Below, piece by piece: positions 32,838-46,100 of a stretch of 64,000 nt of DNA (its first letter is position 1; each line of letters starts with the position of its first letter). The notes under the pieces were generated by a model, which worked only from the letters and a program-made list of their open reading frames with translations, did not search any database and was not told the origin of the DNA. The stretch is from Loripinus fragilis. Its lineage: Eukaryota; Mollusca; Bivalvia; Lucinida; Lucinidae. The stretch spans positions 34,330,690 through 34,394,689 of the forward strand of contig OZ026530.1 in NCBI GenBank assembly GCA_964019695.1, given 5' to 3'. Position numbers and translations under genes: made by a program.

Positions 32838-34410
32838 TTACTAAGCTTACACAGGTGCATAATTTCACAGTTAGTGCACAAGATAATTTTAATCTTCCGT
32901 CGACTTTCGGCATGTACCGTAAGTTTAACAGGAATTTTGCAAGTACTAATGACAAGGGTAACAACCTACGTCATAGCATTGATATTGTAAATACGTAGTA
33001 CGGCGCCATCTTTGATTTACAAGGTCAGTTTTCCCCTTCGTAAAATTAAACAAATGAGTGTCTGTACAAACAAAGCAGTGCAGGCGGTGCCTAACATCAC
33101 ACTTGAACAGAATATATAACGGTCACGCCCCGATATGCCGTTGCCTTTGTAATCATTCACCCACAAGAATCGAAGCGGGAGACACGAGGATAATTTTAGC
33201 AGTCACCCACTTCGATTTTTGTGGGTGAATGTTTACAAAGGCAACGGCATTTCTGGACGTGACCATTGTATATTCTGTTCTAGTGTGATGTTAGGCACCG
33301 CCTGCACTGCTTAGTTTTGACAGACACTAATTTGTACGACATTTACGAAGGGAAAAACTAACCTTGCAAATCAAAGATGGCGTCATACCACGTGTTTACA
33401 ACACCCACGCTATGACGTAGGTTGTTACCCCTGAATGAGATAATGAAACTTTTTGCACTGTTCTACTAACTAGTCAAGTGGTTATGGTACAAAGTTTACA
33501 ACCAAATGATCGTGTTTTCGTTTGTTCTTGTTTTTTTTTTTTTTTTTTTTTTTTTTTTTGTTTTGTATTTTTACCTTTATTCTATTCATTTAACTTCATT
33601 TATTATAGATATACCACGACCTCTGAGTAATGTCCTTTGGATCAAAAGGTTGATGCCTAACGCAAACACTGATCCAATCTGTCTGGAACATCTACGTGCT
33701 TCAAAATAGAATTGTATACGTAATAAAACGCATGAAACCCCTATTCCTAGATCAGTATTTTTTTTCAAATTTGTAAATATGGTCACGATCCAAAGATATT
33801 TGTTTATCTATACTGGCATTTGTTATTGCTATATGTGTAGGATCCTCACCGAGAACGTTTACCGTACACTCGATATGTGAAATTGAATCCCTGTGCTTTT
33901 GACATATTTTAAAGTAATTGCAGATATTTTAAAAAAAATTATCTGCTTTGCCTTAGTACCAAGACCTGCTGCATACTTTTCTTCAGACGTTTTCCCGCTG
34001 AACTTAAGTTTAAACAACATGTATAGTGAATAATTCTCAACCGTATGTTTTGGCATTATTATGGAACAATATTTACACGTGAATCTCTGAAGTTGTTTCG
34101 GACTGGCTCATTTTACGCGTTACGCATCAACTTTTTGAAATATAATGTTCCAAAATTTCATTCCTCAAAGGTCGTGGTACATCTATGATAAATGAAATTG
34201 AACGAATCGAATAAAGGTAAAAAAAAACAAGACACGTGGACTCGAACTCACGACCTTTTGGTTGTAAACCACTTGATTAGTCAGTAGGACGGTAAAAAAT
34301 GTTTCATTATCTGCATTAGTATCAAACTTACGGTAAATACCGAAAGTCGACGGAAGGTAAAAAAATCTTGTGCACTAACCGTGGAAGGATGCACCTGTAT
34401 CAGGTTAATA
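32838..34410. mobile_element. element with ~205-bp TIRs, one arm interrupted
   Basis: 32838-32952 joined to 33434-33520 is the reverse complement of 34200-34410 (ACAGGTGCAT..TAGTGCACAAGAT..CTTCCGTCGACTTTCGG, then GATAATGAAAC..TCAAGTGGT..ACAACCAAA). The left arm is interrupted by palindrome P1; the right arm is uninterrupted. The right arm includes a tRNA-like B box (TCGAACTCACGACC on plus). A ~28-bp poly-T lies at 33532-33559 in the core. Confidence 0.8.
32953..33433. mobile_element. P1: complete palindromic transposon with 5-bp target duplication
   Basis: About 481 bp, almost entirely two arms. The left end CAAGGGTAACAACCTACGTC is mirrored by GACGTAGGTTGTTACCCCTG. Inner arms share CAAAGATGGCG, GTGTCTGTACAAAC, GCGGTGCCTAACATCACACT and GGCAACGGCAT. 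AATGA flanks both ends (32948-32952, 33434-33438). A half-copy sits at 6944-7089. Non-coding. Confidence 0.9.
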
Positions 34411-34454
34411 AAAATGCCCCAATCGTGTTTTTCATGTCAATTCGGACTTGTGAA

Positions 34455-35565
34455 ATACGTTGATGACTAAAATCATTCGGGAAAGTCCGCCACAATTCGA
34501 GAATCGAATCATGGCTCGGGTGTATGTAAGAAGTATTACGCGTAGTACTTTGTACCAAAAAGCTCCATTTTCTCAACCTGAACTGGCGTATGGAAAATAA
34601 GTTCTGTAGCATGTGGGTTCAGCTATATTAAAATCGATTATTCTGATTATCCGAAAAGTTTAATCAGCAGTACGTGTATAAATGACTTATGTTTTTTCAA
34701 TAAAACATCGCTATAGCGATATTTTATTGAAAAAAACTAAAACTTTATTTAAGTCGTTTCTTTTGCTGCATTCAAACTTGTTAATGTGTAAACATGGTTT
34801 ATGTGACGTCATCGTCACGTTATATAACGTCAGCGTCACGTTATCACCCGCATTATCAAAGTAGATCCTCGATGAACATCCGTGGTCTGATTCCTCGGAA
34901 TTTCGCGGAATTGGCCCAGGCAGTTCCGATTGGACTAAAATATACGTTGTTAGGACCTCTCTCCCGTCCCAACATAATTTTCTGACATGAGCTGTCGTCG
35001 CATGTGATCAGAGCCAAACAAAGTATATTATCAAATCCGAAACAAAAGAATGACAAAGAGTACACGTTACATGCTGTGCGTCTGAAGTGTTACAATTCCA
35101 AACCAAATTTAGCTGTCATACAGGAGATTTTTCACAGCAATCGGAACTGCCTAGGCCAATTCGGTGGAACTCCGTGGAATCAGAACTCTGATGTACATCG
35201 AGGATTTACTTTGATAACGTGACGCTGACGTCATATAACGTGACACTGACGTCAAAGAAACCATGCAAACACAATAACCAGTGTGATTGCAGCAAAACAA
35301 ACGGTTATAATGAAGTTTTTTTTTTTTTAATAAAATATCGCTATAGTGATATTTTATTGAAAAATCATAACCATCATTTATTCTGTTGATAAAATGTTTC
35401 GGGTAATCAAAATAATGGATTTTGATAGGACTGGACCCAGATGCTACAGCACTGTTCTTTACTTACGCAAGTTCCGGCTAATACAATGGATCTTTTTCGT
35501 ACATTGATTCGATTCTCGAATTCTGCCGGACTTTCCCGATTGATTTCACTTATTAACGCCAAGCC
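34455..35565. repeat. P2: 1.1-kb palindrome
   Basis: Arms of ~450 bp (34455-34933 and 35138-35565) flank a ~200-bp spacer. Paired markers are CGGGAAAGTCCG / CGGACTTTCCCG, ATCGCTATAGCGATATTTTA / AAAATATCGCTATAGTGATA, and GGCAGTTCCGATTG / CAATCGGAACTGCC. Each arm holds a smaller palindrome of its own (TTTCAATAAAACATCGC / GCGATATTTTATTGAAA) and TGACGTCA-like sites. Open frames across it are symmetric artefacts. Confidence 0.85.
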
Positions 35566-36169
35566 CGACCTATCCAGCAAGGTTATATGTCTAATATTTG
35601 GCATGAGTCTTTATCTGTATCCATGCCTTGTGTATGTGAGCAGCGATGGTTCTGGCGATTCTGCACATATGAGCAGGATCGCTGGAACCTTTGCTGCTCA
35701 TTGATGCGATAAGTTCCAAAGCCAATGTGCGGGCTCATACATATACTATTTGTTGACCTCGCGGTCACATTTTTTTGCGTTTGGTATGCCTCATTGATAT
35801 GCAAAGTCATTGCATTGGAACAGTTATTAATATATGCATGTGTTGTATGGTCACGTGCGTCCTTTTTGAACCGTATGTCATTACTACGGAATATGCTTAT
35901 CAGTCTACATTAAAAACTTATCTAAGTCATTAAAAAATAATATAATAGTTGGTGATGTATGTTTCTTAGTGATAATATCAAATTTGTGGTATTTGAGGTA
36001 AAAGCAATTTCAACAAAACAGGCGTTTTGCGTTGGATTCTAAACCATTTAGATGGAATATTTCTTAGAATAAAGTCAGAAGCCATGGATGTGGTGCAGTT
36101 TATTATTTTAAAATGTACACAAAATAAGGCAGAAAAAAAACATTGAACAAGCATTGAAGTTTATGTTCG
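35566..36169. other. non-coding, nothing recognised
   Basis: Short open frames without family resemblance. Confidence 0.3.
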
Positions 36170-36660
36170 CTCATTTATTTAATCTTGAAAATGGAATAAC
36201 TATATATCAACACTTTAAAGCGAAATAAATGGTGTATTTAATGAGGGCTCATATTTTATTGAAATACTTAAACGAGTTGGGGAAAAGAGATAAATGTGAG
36301 GCGTGTCGAGTATTTTATCTCTGTTTCGCAGCGAGTTTAATAAATTCAATAATACAAGAGCACGAGTGTTAGATTCTATTTATCGTATGACCATGATGAA
36401 ATTAAGATTACTTTGAAATCTAATTTCTGCCGTAAAAACAATAAAATTAAATGTCATTATGTACGCAACGTTGTTATGGACGTCATAAGGTTTCCCGAAA
36501 TCTGTAAACCACTAGTGGTTTATCGATTTTATTGCATAGTCTTATTTCACTCCCAGACGCGACGTCATATGATGAAAAAAAAATCATTATTCAACATGTT
36601 AAAAACGAGAATACAAGACAAAAAATCTTGATTTGCCATAACTATTTTTTTATTCATAAA
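36170..36660 (+). repeat. repeat R copy 1
   Basis: GGGCTCATATTTTATTGAAA..AACGAGTTGGGGAAAAGAG..TTTATCTCTGTTTCGCA and later AATCTGTAAACCACTAGTGG..GACGCGACGTCATATGATG match 54770-55130 in order. A third, SINE-interrupted copy spans 60235-60730. Small internal hairpins (AAATCTGTAAACCA / TGGTTTATCGATTT) suggest a foldback-rich non-autonomous element. Confidence 0.7.
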
Positions 36661-37074
36661 ACCCTCTTCCCATTTTATCATATTAACTAATACAGTTAGT
36701 TCACTTTCACATCCCCAGAAATCTGGATTCGTCTTAAAAGTGCTCCAGATATTTGGTATTGTTTTGTACAGACTCACATATTAGTAGTAGTAGACAGTTC
36801 CCCAGAGTGGCGTCCATAACAACCGTTCCCCAGAGTGACGTTGACCGCTGCAATTTTACTGAACCTTTTCAGTGCTAACTTCTTAGTGGAATTATAATAA
36901 ATCCAAAAAAAAGTGAACAATTGACACCAGTGCTTTCAAAATTATGGAATGTACCGCTTAACGAATAGGGTGTGGAGTTTTTGCGGAAACACATACACAT
37001 AGTTGTTTGATATATGTGAAGAAACCCCAATATCGCCAATATTCGGCAGAATTCAGGTGTTAACAGGGTAAAGA
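36661..37074 (+). promoter_or_regulatory. upstream region of the ABCC gene
   Basis: The 400 bases before the ABCC start codon contain no competing gene. I see no convincing TATA box or initiator, and 5' UTR exons could lie further upstream. A direct repeat TTCCCCAGAGTG occurs at 36799 and 36826 (GACAGTTCCCCAGAGTGGCG, CCGTTCCCCAGAGTGACG). It may be a duplicated factor site or only a short repeat. Confidence 0.3.
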
Positions 37075-37137
37075 ATGGATACTGATAATTCGACGATAGA
37101 TATTTTCCATGACTTCTGTGGAGGTGTTCCTTTTTGG
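37075..37137 (+). CDS. ABCC1-like: ABCC exon 1 (start codon)
   Basis: AAAGAATGG at 37071-37079 provides the start. 21 codons, MDTDNSTIDIFHDFCGGVPF then W, ending TGG before donor GTAAGT, phase 0. The FCGG..PFW end parallels the FCS..DPLW end of human MRP1 exon 1 (from memory), which also splices after Trp. The short extracellular N-terminus with an NST glycosylation sequon and one Cys fits the family. The downstream exon-2 frame is open upstream for 33 codons but lacks this match, so this start is preferred. Confidence 0.85.
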
Positions 37138-40100
37138 GTAAGTTCACATTTTTATATATCAAGCTAGCACATAAATCGGCCTACACTTTCGCGCAATTTG
37201 AGCTGTTGGGGTCAAATCACCTAGACAGTTTAAATGAGCATATGCAATGCACATAATTAGCCTATATTATGCATACTCACTAGGTAAACACGTAGATATT
37301 TTCCTGTTTGGAATTCCTGACTATGTTATGAACCTGATTTGTATAGGTTATAGATTAGTATTATAAATGAATCCAGTTGGAACGAACGCAGCGAGTGAAT
37401 CACTTAATTTCTTCATAATTGTAATATATAATCTATAGTCTATGTCTCCTCCCCTTACCCTTGGAAATAGCTGCATTGACCACTTAACAGATCTACTTCG
37501 TGATTATACTTATTATATTGCAAATATTGACAAAATATGTGATAAAGATGACCAAGAATTTGAATTTCTGTGCAAACTGATTGGTTGTGAAGCACAGGAA
37601 AGGCTGGAGTAAATCATATGGGTGCAGATAGTCCTTTATATACGATTCACAATACTTAAGTATTTTTCTATACCGTACACAAGTTTTTCCTACACGACAA
37701 CTCCTGGATCAAAAATCAACACTTACTCAAAGGAAAAAAATTTAAGCCTCGAAAACTGGGTTTTGTCAGGGTTTTTTTCTAAAGTATTTAAGACTTTGGA
37801 GAATCAATACTTTTTTTCAACAAAACGGCTGCTCCCGTAAAAAATCCAATGCCCTGGCAAAAGGCTTCCTCAACACAAAACTGAACTTTGCTGGAGATAT
37901 ATCTGGCATAAGGAGAGTTTCTAGCCTGTAAAAATAAATTATGACCAAGTGTCAGAAGAGTGAAAATCAGGGTTGATCAAAGTAATTCCAGGGTTGTTTA
38001 TAATACTTATAAATCCTCATGCACCAAACCCACAGTGCCTAAGAGTATAGACTAGTTCCCGCCCGTAAAACGTTCTGTTTTATCAATACTAAAATACTCT
38101 TAGCTAGTCTAATTGTGATGGCTCTCTCTGAAAAACCTGACAAGAGACTAGAATTTGTTAAAATTTCATTAAATTTTGTTCTCTTCAAATCATAACAATT
38201 TTTCAGACTGTAGCAAGTCCACTACGAGTACAATGATGCAGCTTTGATCCAAAATAGCCTCGTATAACCGTACTTTAGAATGTGATAAGTAATATGTTCG
38301 AATGGGCTTGCATTATCCTTTTCTTATACATTACTGAATTATCTAACCTTAAAATACATTTCTGTTCATTTATTTTGCAGGAAACGAGTAAGCTGAACCT
38401 AGAAGTTCCAGAATTTTCGTCCTGTTTTCTAGACACAGTGTTGATATGGGCGCCATGTGCATTCCTCTGGCTATATTCACCATTCTTTATTCTCTTCCTA
38501 CAAAAATGCAAAAGATATACACCACTGCCATTTTCATTGCTGAATATAGCGAAATCAGTAAGTAAATTGCATGCGTAAACTAAATATATGACTTGTATTA
38601 TGCTAATAAGAAATACTTAAATGAAAATGATCAGTAAAGTTGGGAGAGGTATGTGTATCTTGGCTAAGCTCTCTAGGATGCTTTCACAATAATATAATAT
38701 CCATCATGGATGTGAGGGTGGGATAGAAAAATCCATCCTGAGGATCACCGATTGGCATCACGAGGCTTGCAGAATGATGACAAAGGTGATCGCGAGGGAC
38801 GAATTTTCTATCCCATCCTTACACAAATAAAGGATTCTTGCTCAACACTAAGTACCCATTTTTATTGGGAAAAAACATGAAAGAGGCTTCCAAAAAATCC
38901 TGAATACGCTGAGATGCGACATGGTGACATACTTGTAAGATCACAATGACGTCACGGATCGACATGCGGCCAAGTGCGGTTGCTCGTTTTTTAAACTTTC
39001 CCATGGGCTGGTATGGGTATGTGAGAAATTCTGATCCGGCGGGCTAGAATTTAGAATATAAAGCAACTTATATATGTTGAGAAATGGATCTGAATTAAAG
39101 CCATCAAGGCTTCTCTCTGAATACCAGTTTGTAACTGTCATACACTTGTTTGTACATAATATATAAAAATTATGCGTATTAACGGTAAGTTCCAACAACA
39201 CCATCGTAGAATTTCAATGTGACATTTTGCGAACCAAGTCTACTCTAATTTCATACCGTTTTACAGTTACACATATGCTGAATATACCATAAATATATGA
39301 AAACCAGTTCATGTATGAGTAAATTATACATCTATTTATATCCCCGATATGAAGTATAATAGGGGTATATAGTTTTTGCCTTTTCTGGAAGTGTGTTTGT
39401 TTGTCTGTTTGTTTGTCTGTCTGTAAACTTTTTTGTCAAAAATTTCTCAGCAACTACTTGAGTTAGGGTTCTGAAATTTGGTACAAAGCTTAATAGTGAT
39501 GAGTTGTATTGTGTAACAAAAAGAGCTACATAGTGTTTATCAGTCCCTTTATTTGTTCATTTTTCTTTCTCTCCAATGGAAATTTCTGTCGCAGATTTCT
39601 TAGCTCCTATTGGAGCAAGTGTTTTCAAATTTTGTGTACACCTTCAGGTAGACAAAGTGTATTGTGTAAATGAAAATAAATATGCTAAATCTAATTTTGC
39701 CTGCCTTCTTTTTCAATTTTTCCTTCTGTCACTCCTATATAACACATATGGACATATTTTTGTAATAGTTTCCTCAGCAACTACTTGGTTTAGGATTATG
39801 ATATTTTGTGTACACCTTCGGGTAGGCACAGTGTATTGTGTAAATGAAAATTTAGATGCTAATGCTAATTTTGCCTCCTTTTATCAAATTTTATTTTTTT
39901 CTTCTGTCACTCCTATATAACACATATGGACATTTTTCATCAAAGTTTTCTCAGAAACTATTTGATTTAGGATTATGAAATTTTTAAAACTTTTTATTTT
40001 CTCAGAAAGTGTTACAACCTCTGATGGCTACCGCTGTGGGTATGTGAGCTTTGCTCACTTCTTGCTATATTTTCGTTTGTGAAGAATTTATTTATAAAAA

Positions 40101-43100
40101 GACATTATGGAAGATGAACATTCCACAGAAACGATTACAAAAAACAACAACATAATTGAGACATGACATGAGATTTCCAACAATGTGGTAGGTGCGACCA
40201 GCAAAGCCTCAGACCAGCCTGCGCATACGCGCAGTCTGATCAGAGCCTTTGGTAGTCGTTTGAATATTCTATGACTATTAAGCTTCTTACTGAACAGTAT
40301 TTGGAGTTTCTAAGCTAAAAAGAAGACAGCACAGGCTCATCTGAGTCTACACTTGTCAAAATGCCACATTGTTGGAAATCACATGTTAGGTAAACCAGCT
40401 CATGACCTATTTGTTCTCAGGCCAATGCCCAGACCCTGCATTTACAGAACTATAAGCATCCAGCTAAGAGTATGCCATTGTAAATATTGTTCTTACATGC
40501 AATTGTTGGTACTCACTTAATCATGTCACTGTTTCGTTTGCCATTTACCGTATGCAAATGCAGGCATGCCAGATGCAAATTCACAACTTTGCTAACAACT
40601 TAACTGTTGAACATTGAAAACCTTGCAAGCCTCTTTTTTAAAGGGCATTTCAGCCACATCATGAGATTTCCAACAATGTGGTATGTGGGACTAGCAAAGG
40701 CTCGGACCAGCCTGTGCATATGCACAGTTTGATCAGAGCCTTTGCTAGTCGCTTGGATATTTTTTAAGTGTTAAGCTACTGACTGAACATCATTTAGAGT
40801 TCCTAAGCTTAAATGGAGGCTACACAGGCTCGTCTGAGTCTGCACTTGTCAAAATGCCACATTGTTGGAAATCACATGACATGGCTCATTTTACTTTACA
40901 CTGTTTCAGGTATTATCAGCTGTGCTTGCTTGTCTGGTTCTACTACAGTTACTCTTTCAAGAACAGGATGGGTACGGTTGTGTTGAAGACCAGTCCATTT
41001 CACCAGCTGAATATACTGCTATTGGCATCAAGTTTATAACATTTGTACGTATTTACTTTCGTTTGATGTCACTTGTATATAGTTCCACCCCCTGTATTCG
41101 AACTGTAACATGCGCGGATTCAGAGGGGGGACAGGGAGTCCGGACCCCATCCCCTGAAAAACTCAAAAATAGAGGGTTTCTTATTAATGCTGGTCCGGAT
41201 CCCCTGAAAAATCACAAAGCTACCAAGCCAGCATTCAATGTTGGGCCACCATCGGCCCGCCAGCGAAACGCCATTTAATTTAAATTGCGTTTCACTGGTG
41301 GGCCGATGATGGCCAGATTTTAGTGGTATTTGGATCCAATCATTTACTAAAAAACTTTCTCAAAGTTGGACCCCTTCTGAATTTCAGAAAAAAAAACTTT
41401 CTGGATCCGCGCATGTGTAATATACAGTTCGTTACGATAACCAAAGTATTGTTTACCTAGGCACGTGCGCTTTGGTGGAAATTCAATTTAGTCAGTTTTC
41501 ATCCATTTAAAGACATATGCGGCTATTTCCAATGCGCACCTTTTCCGCGTCTGCAAACGGGGAAAGTTGTCTGGGTCCTGTCTTTCGACCCTTAACGGAT
41601 TCGGATCAATACAGCTTCCGATATTCTTATGTCATATCGGTGTTCCGATATTTTCTTCACAAAATAACTAATTAAAGTGTGTTCGAAATATCTATTGACA
41701 TCTTTTCAGAACTGATCGTCTCAGCACTAAAGACAGATAAATGTAGCTCAGTCGAAATCAAACGACGTACACAATAACCCTGGTTACGAATACGATAGTG
41801 GCCGAGTCTATACTATTTGTATGGATATTTAGAGCGGCGCACGACCTGACCTCGTGGCCTAGTGGTTGACGCGCCTGGCTACAAAGCCAGAGAACCAGGA
41901 TCGATTCCCAGATGCGCACATATTTTCAGTGTGTTTTTTCTTTCTTTTTTAACATTTTAATGCTAAATTACTTCATATACTAGTAAAATGGCATCATCAA
42001 AACGACCGAAATGGTCATCCCCGAACTTTTTATATTGAATTACGCATGAAACCTATGGGGGTGGGGTTAAATTTGGCCCTCTAGAAAGAGAATTAGTTCG
42101 GTGACCCCAGATTTTTATTCTTTTTTCTGAAAGGTATCATAATAGTCCATGAATTAAAAATAAATTTTCAAGATTTTCAATGTCAGATTTTTTAATACAT
42201 GATTTATTCTAAAAACAAATTCCATTTTTCGACGAATTGCCAAAATATATCATGCAGTATCTTGTCACAGCATGGGGTAACAAGTAAACATGCACATTTT
42301 CTTAAAAGTTTGAGGTCATGGGCAGTAATTTAAGTTAAAAGAAAGAAGCTGGGTGAAGATTACAACCGTTTTAGCTCGATAATTAGGACGAGTATTATTA
42401 TTTTATATTTCTAGAAAATTGGTCAAATGCTGTAAACTTCAATATGAGATTCTGAAAAAATAAGCACGGTGACATATCCTTTTTATTTCATAAATGGATA
42501 GCCCATGCATAAAACAAACTGTATGCAAAGTATTTAAAATATTTCAATGTGGGAAGTATTTAGTAGCATATGTCCTTAACGAACCCTGGCGGGAAACCGA
42601 ATAGTCAAAATGATCCTGTTATAGTCGGCCGTTTAATACAAGTTAGTAAGGAGGCAAAGATCAAGAATCGATACAATTAAGTACCACACCCGACCACGGA
42701 CACCACACGGGAAAGTGACAAAACACAACAAAACACCACACACAAGAGAGCCAAGAGGTTAGCCCTTTCCCAGCAGATGACCACAAGGTTGCATTTAACA
42801 GACAATAAAGCATGATGAACACGAAACACGAATAACAAAATTGATTTAAAAAAGAAGCACCGCCTTTGAACAAGATACAATTCTTTTACAAGTATGCTCG
42901 TTTAAGAATGGTTTAAAAGAAAAAGTGATTATGAAGTATGCTAAGATAACGAACAGTTCAATCAATTGGCATAGACTTCAGGATAAAAAGAAGGTCCTGG
43001 TCCCCTTCCTAGGGAATTTTGCAGACATTTTTTTGACAATTTACGAATTCGAATCAAATACAGTTTCCAGATATTCATGTCAGATTGATGTTCCTAAATT

Positions 43101-46100
43101 TTCGCGGCAAAATAAAGTAACTAAAATTTGTCCTAAGTATCTATTGACCTTTTGTACAAACTGATCGTTTCAGTACCAAATACAGATAAATAGATCAGAT
43201 GGAATCAAACTACGTACACAATTTCCAAGTTTTATCCCTGGTTATAAATATGAAAGTGGCTTAGATGCAGGTTGACGCCTTGAAACTGGTTTAAGTCCTC
43301 CAGTAAAATATTTTACTTACCGTTCCAAGGCGGGTACTTTTTTTTGTGGATCTTTTATGTTTTTTCTGTCTTGTGTTTGCTATGCCTTTGTGCGCGTCTG
43401 TTTATACTGTATGTGATTTGTGGTCACCTGCTGGGAAAGGGCTGACCTTTTGGCTCTCGTTTGTGGTGTCTAACTGTGAGTTTGTCACTTTCCCATTGGT
43501 ATCCTGGGTCAGGTGTGGTACTTGATTGTATCAATTCCTGATCTTTGCACCCTTACTTACTTTGTATCTTCTATATGTACAGTTACTTCGAGTCGCACGA
43601 CCTGGCCTCGTGGTCTTTCTTTTTAGCAATTTAATGCTGAATTACTTCAAACTAGTAAAAGGACATCATTAAAATAACCAAAATGGTCAATCCTGAACTT
43701 TTTATATAGAATTATGCATGAAACCTATGGAGATGGGATTAAATTTGACCCTCCAGAAAGATATTTAGTTCCGTGAACCCAGTGAATTATTCTTTTTTCT
43801 AAAAGGTATTATAATAGTCCGTGAAATAAAAATAAATTATAGACATTTTCAACATCAGATTTATTAATATATATTTTTTTCTAAAACCAAGTTCAATTTT
43901 CGATGAATTGCCAAAATAATGCTGTATCTTGTCACAGCTTGGGTTAACCAATGAGCTTTCACATTTTCTAGAGAAGCTGACTGAAGGTTACAACTATTTT
44001 AGCTTGATATTTAGGACAAGTGTTACTCTTTGTTTAGAAATTTGGTCAAAAACTTATAACTTTCTTACGAGATTATGAAAAACTTAGTACCGTGCTATAT
44101 CATTTTTCTTTCATAAATGGATAGTTCATGCATAACACAATCTGTATGCAAAGTATTGAACATATTTCAAAATGCAAGTAGTTGCATGTAGAAGCATATG
44201 TCCTTACGTACAAAACAAAGAGCATTAAAAAGTGTATTTTGTGCGCCATTTTGGCCGTCATTTTTAAGGAATATATATTAAGTGGCGCGTATTATTCGAT
44301 ATCAATTTTTTGTACTCAAAATACGCTATCTGCAATTTTTCTGATGGGAACCCACGCACATAATCGTCAAATGACGTCAATGGTACGTTAAATGATGACA
44401 TCATATTACATTTCCTCTCAGCGTATTGTTTAACGTCTAGAGAATTATTTCAAAGTAAACATTCAATGGTGAGCAAGTCAGTTTATTGTTAATATCATGA
44501 TGATTTCGATAAACTTCGTTCGATATTGGTGAGGCTCTACAAGAACTATGCTTGAAATGACCAATTCGGCAGAAAAATCACGTTGTCCAAAATTATATGT
44601 TGGTATCGTAATACATTCCAAGATGCTAGTTAAATTGCAGGACTGCAGCTTTTCATAGCAAAACTATTTCAATATTGCACTTGTCCTGCAGGACAACTGA
44701 CTCATAATTTTCACTCGTCCTGCAAACACAGGTACTTGTCCTTTAAAGGCGTATGCAATAAAGAACATAAGGGAGTATTATGTAATATGACTTATAAAGT
44801 TCCTTATATCACTGTTAAAATAATATTTACCCATTCAAATACATAACTGCATCCCATATATTGACAAAAATATTCACAGTTAATACTCAGAAAATGCTAG
44901 TTTAACCCTCAGATTTTAGAGTGAAGTTAGAAAGGATGAGTAATTCTTCCTAAAGCACTCGTCCTGTAGGACGACGAGTAAGAAGAATTACTCGTCCTTT
45001 CTATATTTCACACGTAATTACGAGCGGACAAGTGGCATTTTTGTCCCCCTGCACTCATAAAATTGCGACAACTACCGGGGTATCACATTTCGTTTTAGTT
45101 TGCAATTTTGTAGCTTTTTTGCTACATTCTTGCATTTTGAAGAGTAAATCGTCAAATAACGAGTGCTCCTTGCAAATCCAGAGATCGTGACAAACCAGCA
45201 CTTATATTTTTAATTTTAGATAATAACACCAGGGAGAACCAGGCTTTCCTTAAGTTAAATGTTCAACTTTATATACCAATGCTTTGACTAATTCACTTAA
45301 TTTTCAGAAAACAAGAATGGTAATAGAGTGTAATTAATGAGATAAGTCCGCATTTTTCTACAGGAAACCGAAACGAATGATGACTTTGCTAAACAAACTC
45401 TTAAAACAGATCCTCTTGAAATGAAGCCAAACTACAAAAATGGAAACAGCCATCTCGGGTTGAACTTTTGATGAGTGTAAATGAAAAGTACATTAACCAT
45501 TCTTATGCACTTGCTTTTGTAACGTGACGTTTGATTGGATAAGGTCAAACTTTGAGACAATTTCTTCACATTTCGCTGGATGACGTGCGGCTTGCATCGT
45601 TTGTATTTGAGACGAGACTCTAAAATTTAAAATTTTCGTTTGGGGAGTATATCGTCAGATATACGTTAGGTTTTCTACTTTTGCCACCCTATTTCCTAAA
45701 TGAAAAGTTTGAATACAGTTATCTCCTAATTACACCATCTAGCCCAGCTTTAAAGGACCATTCATCTGTCCAAACTTAGCCAGCTTAGTTCTAACGTATA
45801 CACTAATTGGCCTCAATGCGAGAAACCCTGTTTTCGGAGGTTTTTTCGAACAACTCAGGCACAGACCAGCCTCCGCATCCGCCCGTCTGATCAGCGCCTA
45901 TGTTACTCAATTTTTGGAAAGTATCATATGTAATCTTGCTGCAGGTGAAATTTCAACTATCTAGCTAGTCTCTGTAGTTGAAAAGACTGGTTTGAAACTC
46001 ACTTTGTGGGAAACCCTGAAGACAGTTTTTCTCGCGACGAAGCCCACTTGATGACCAGTATCTTTGGAAATACAGCCATAATAGAGTAAGCTCGTCAATA

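Larger units (their letters stand above)
41570..44200 (+). repeat. tandem segmental duplication inside intron 3
   Basis: 41570-42555 is repeated with ~75% identity at 42990-44180, offset about 1.4 kb before and 1.7 kb after an insertion. Shared blocks are TACAG.TTCC.GATATTC, CTATTGACATCTTTTC.GAACTGATCGT-like, GACCTCGTGG-like, and CATGAAACCTATGG..GGGTTAAATTTGGCC-like. Two copies of repeat G (42645-42905, 43276-43570) interrupt it. Confidence 0.75.

Noticed and set aside
38282..38380. ABCC start at the upstream end of the exon 2 open frame
   Set aside because: The sequence before 38381 is intron-like with a strong acceptor, and exon 1 at 37075 supplies a family-like N-terminus in phase.
41846..41918. 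functional tRNA gene
   Set aside because: A- and B-box-like words are present, but the acceptor stem does not pair and the anticodon loop is not 7 nt.
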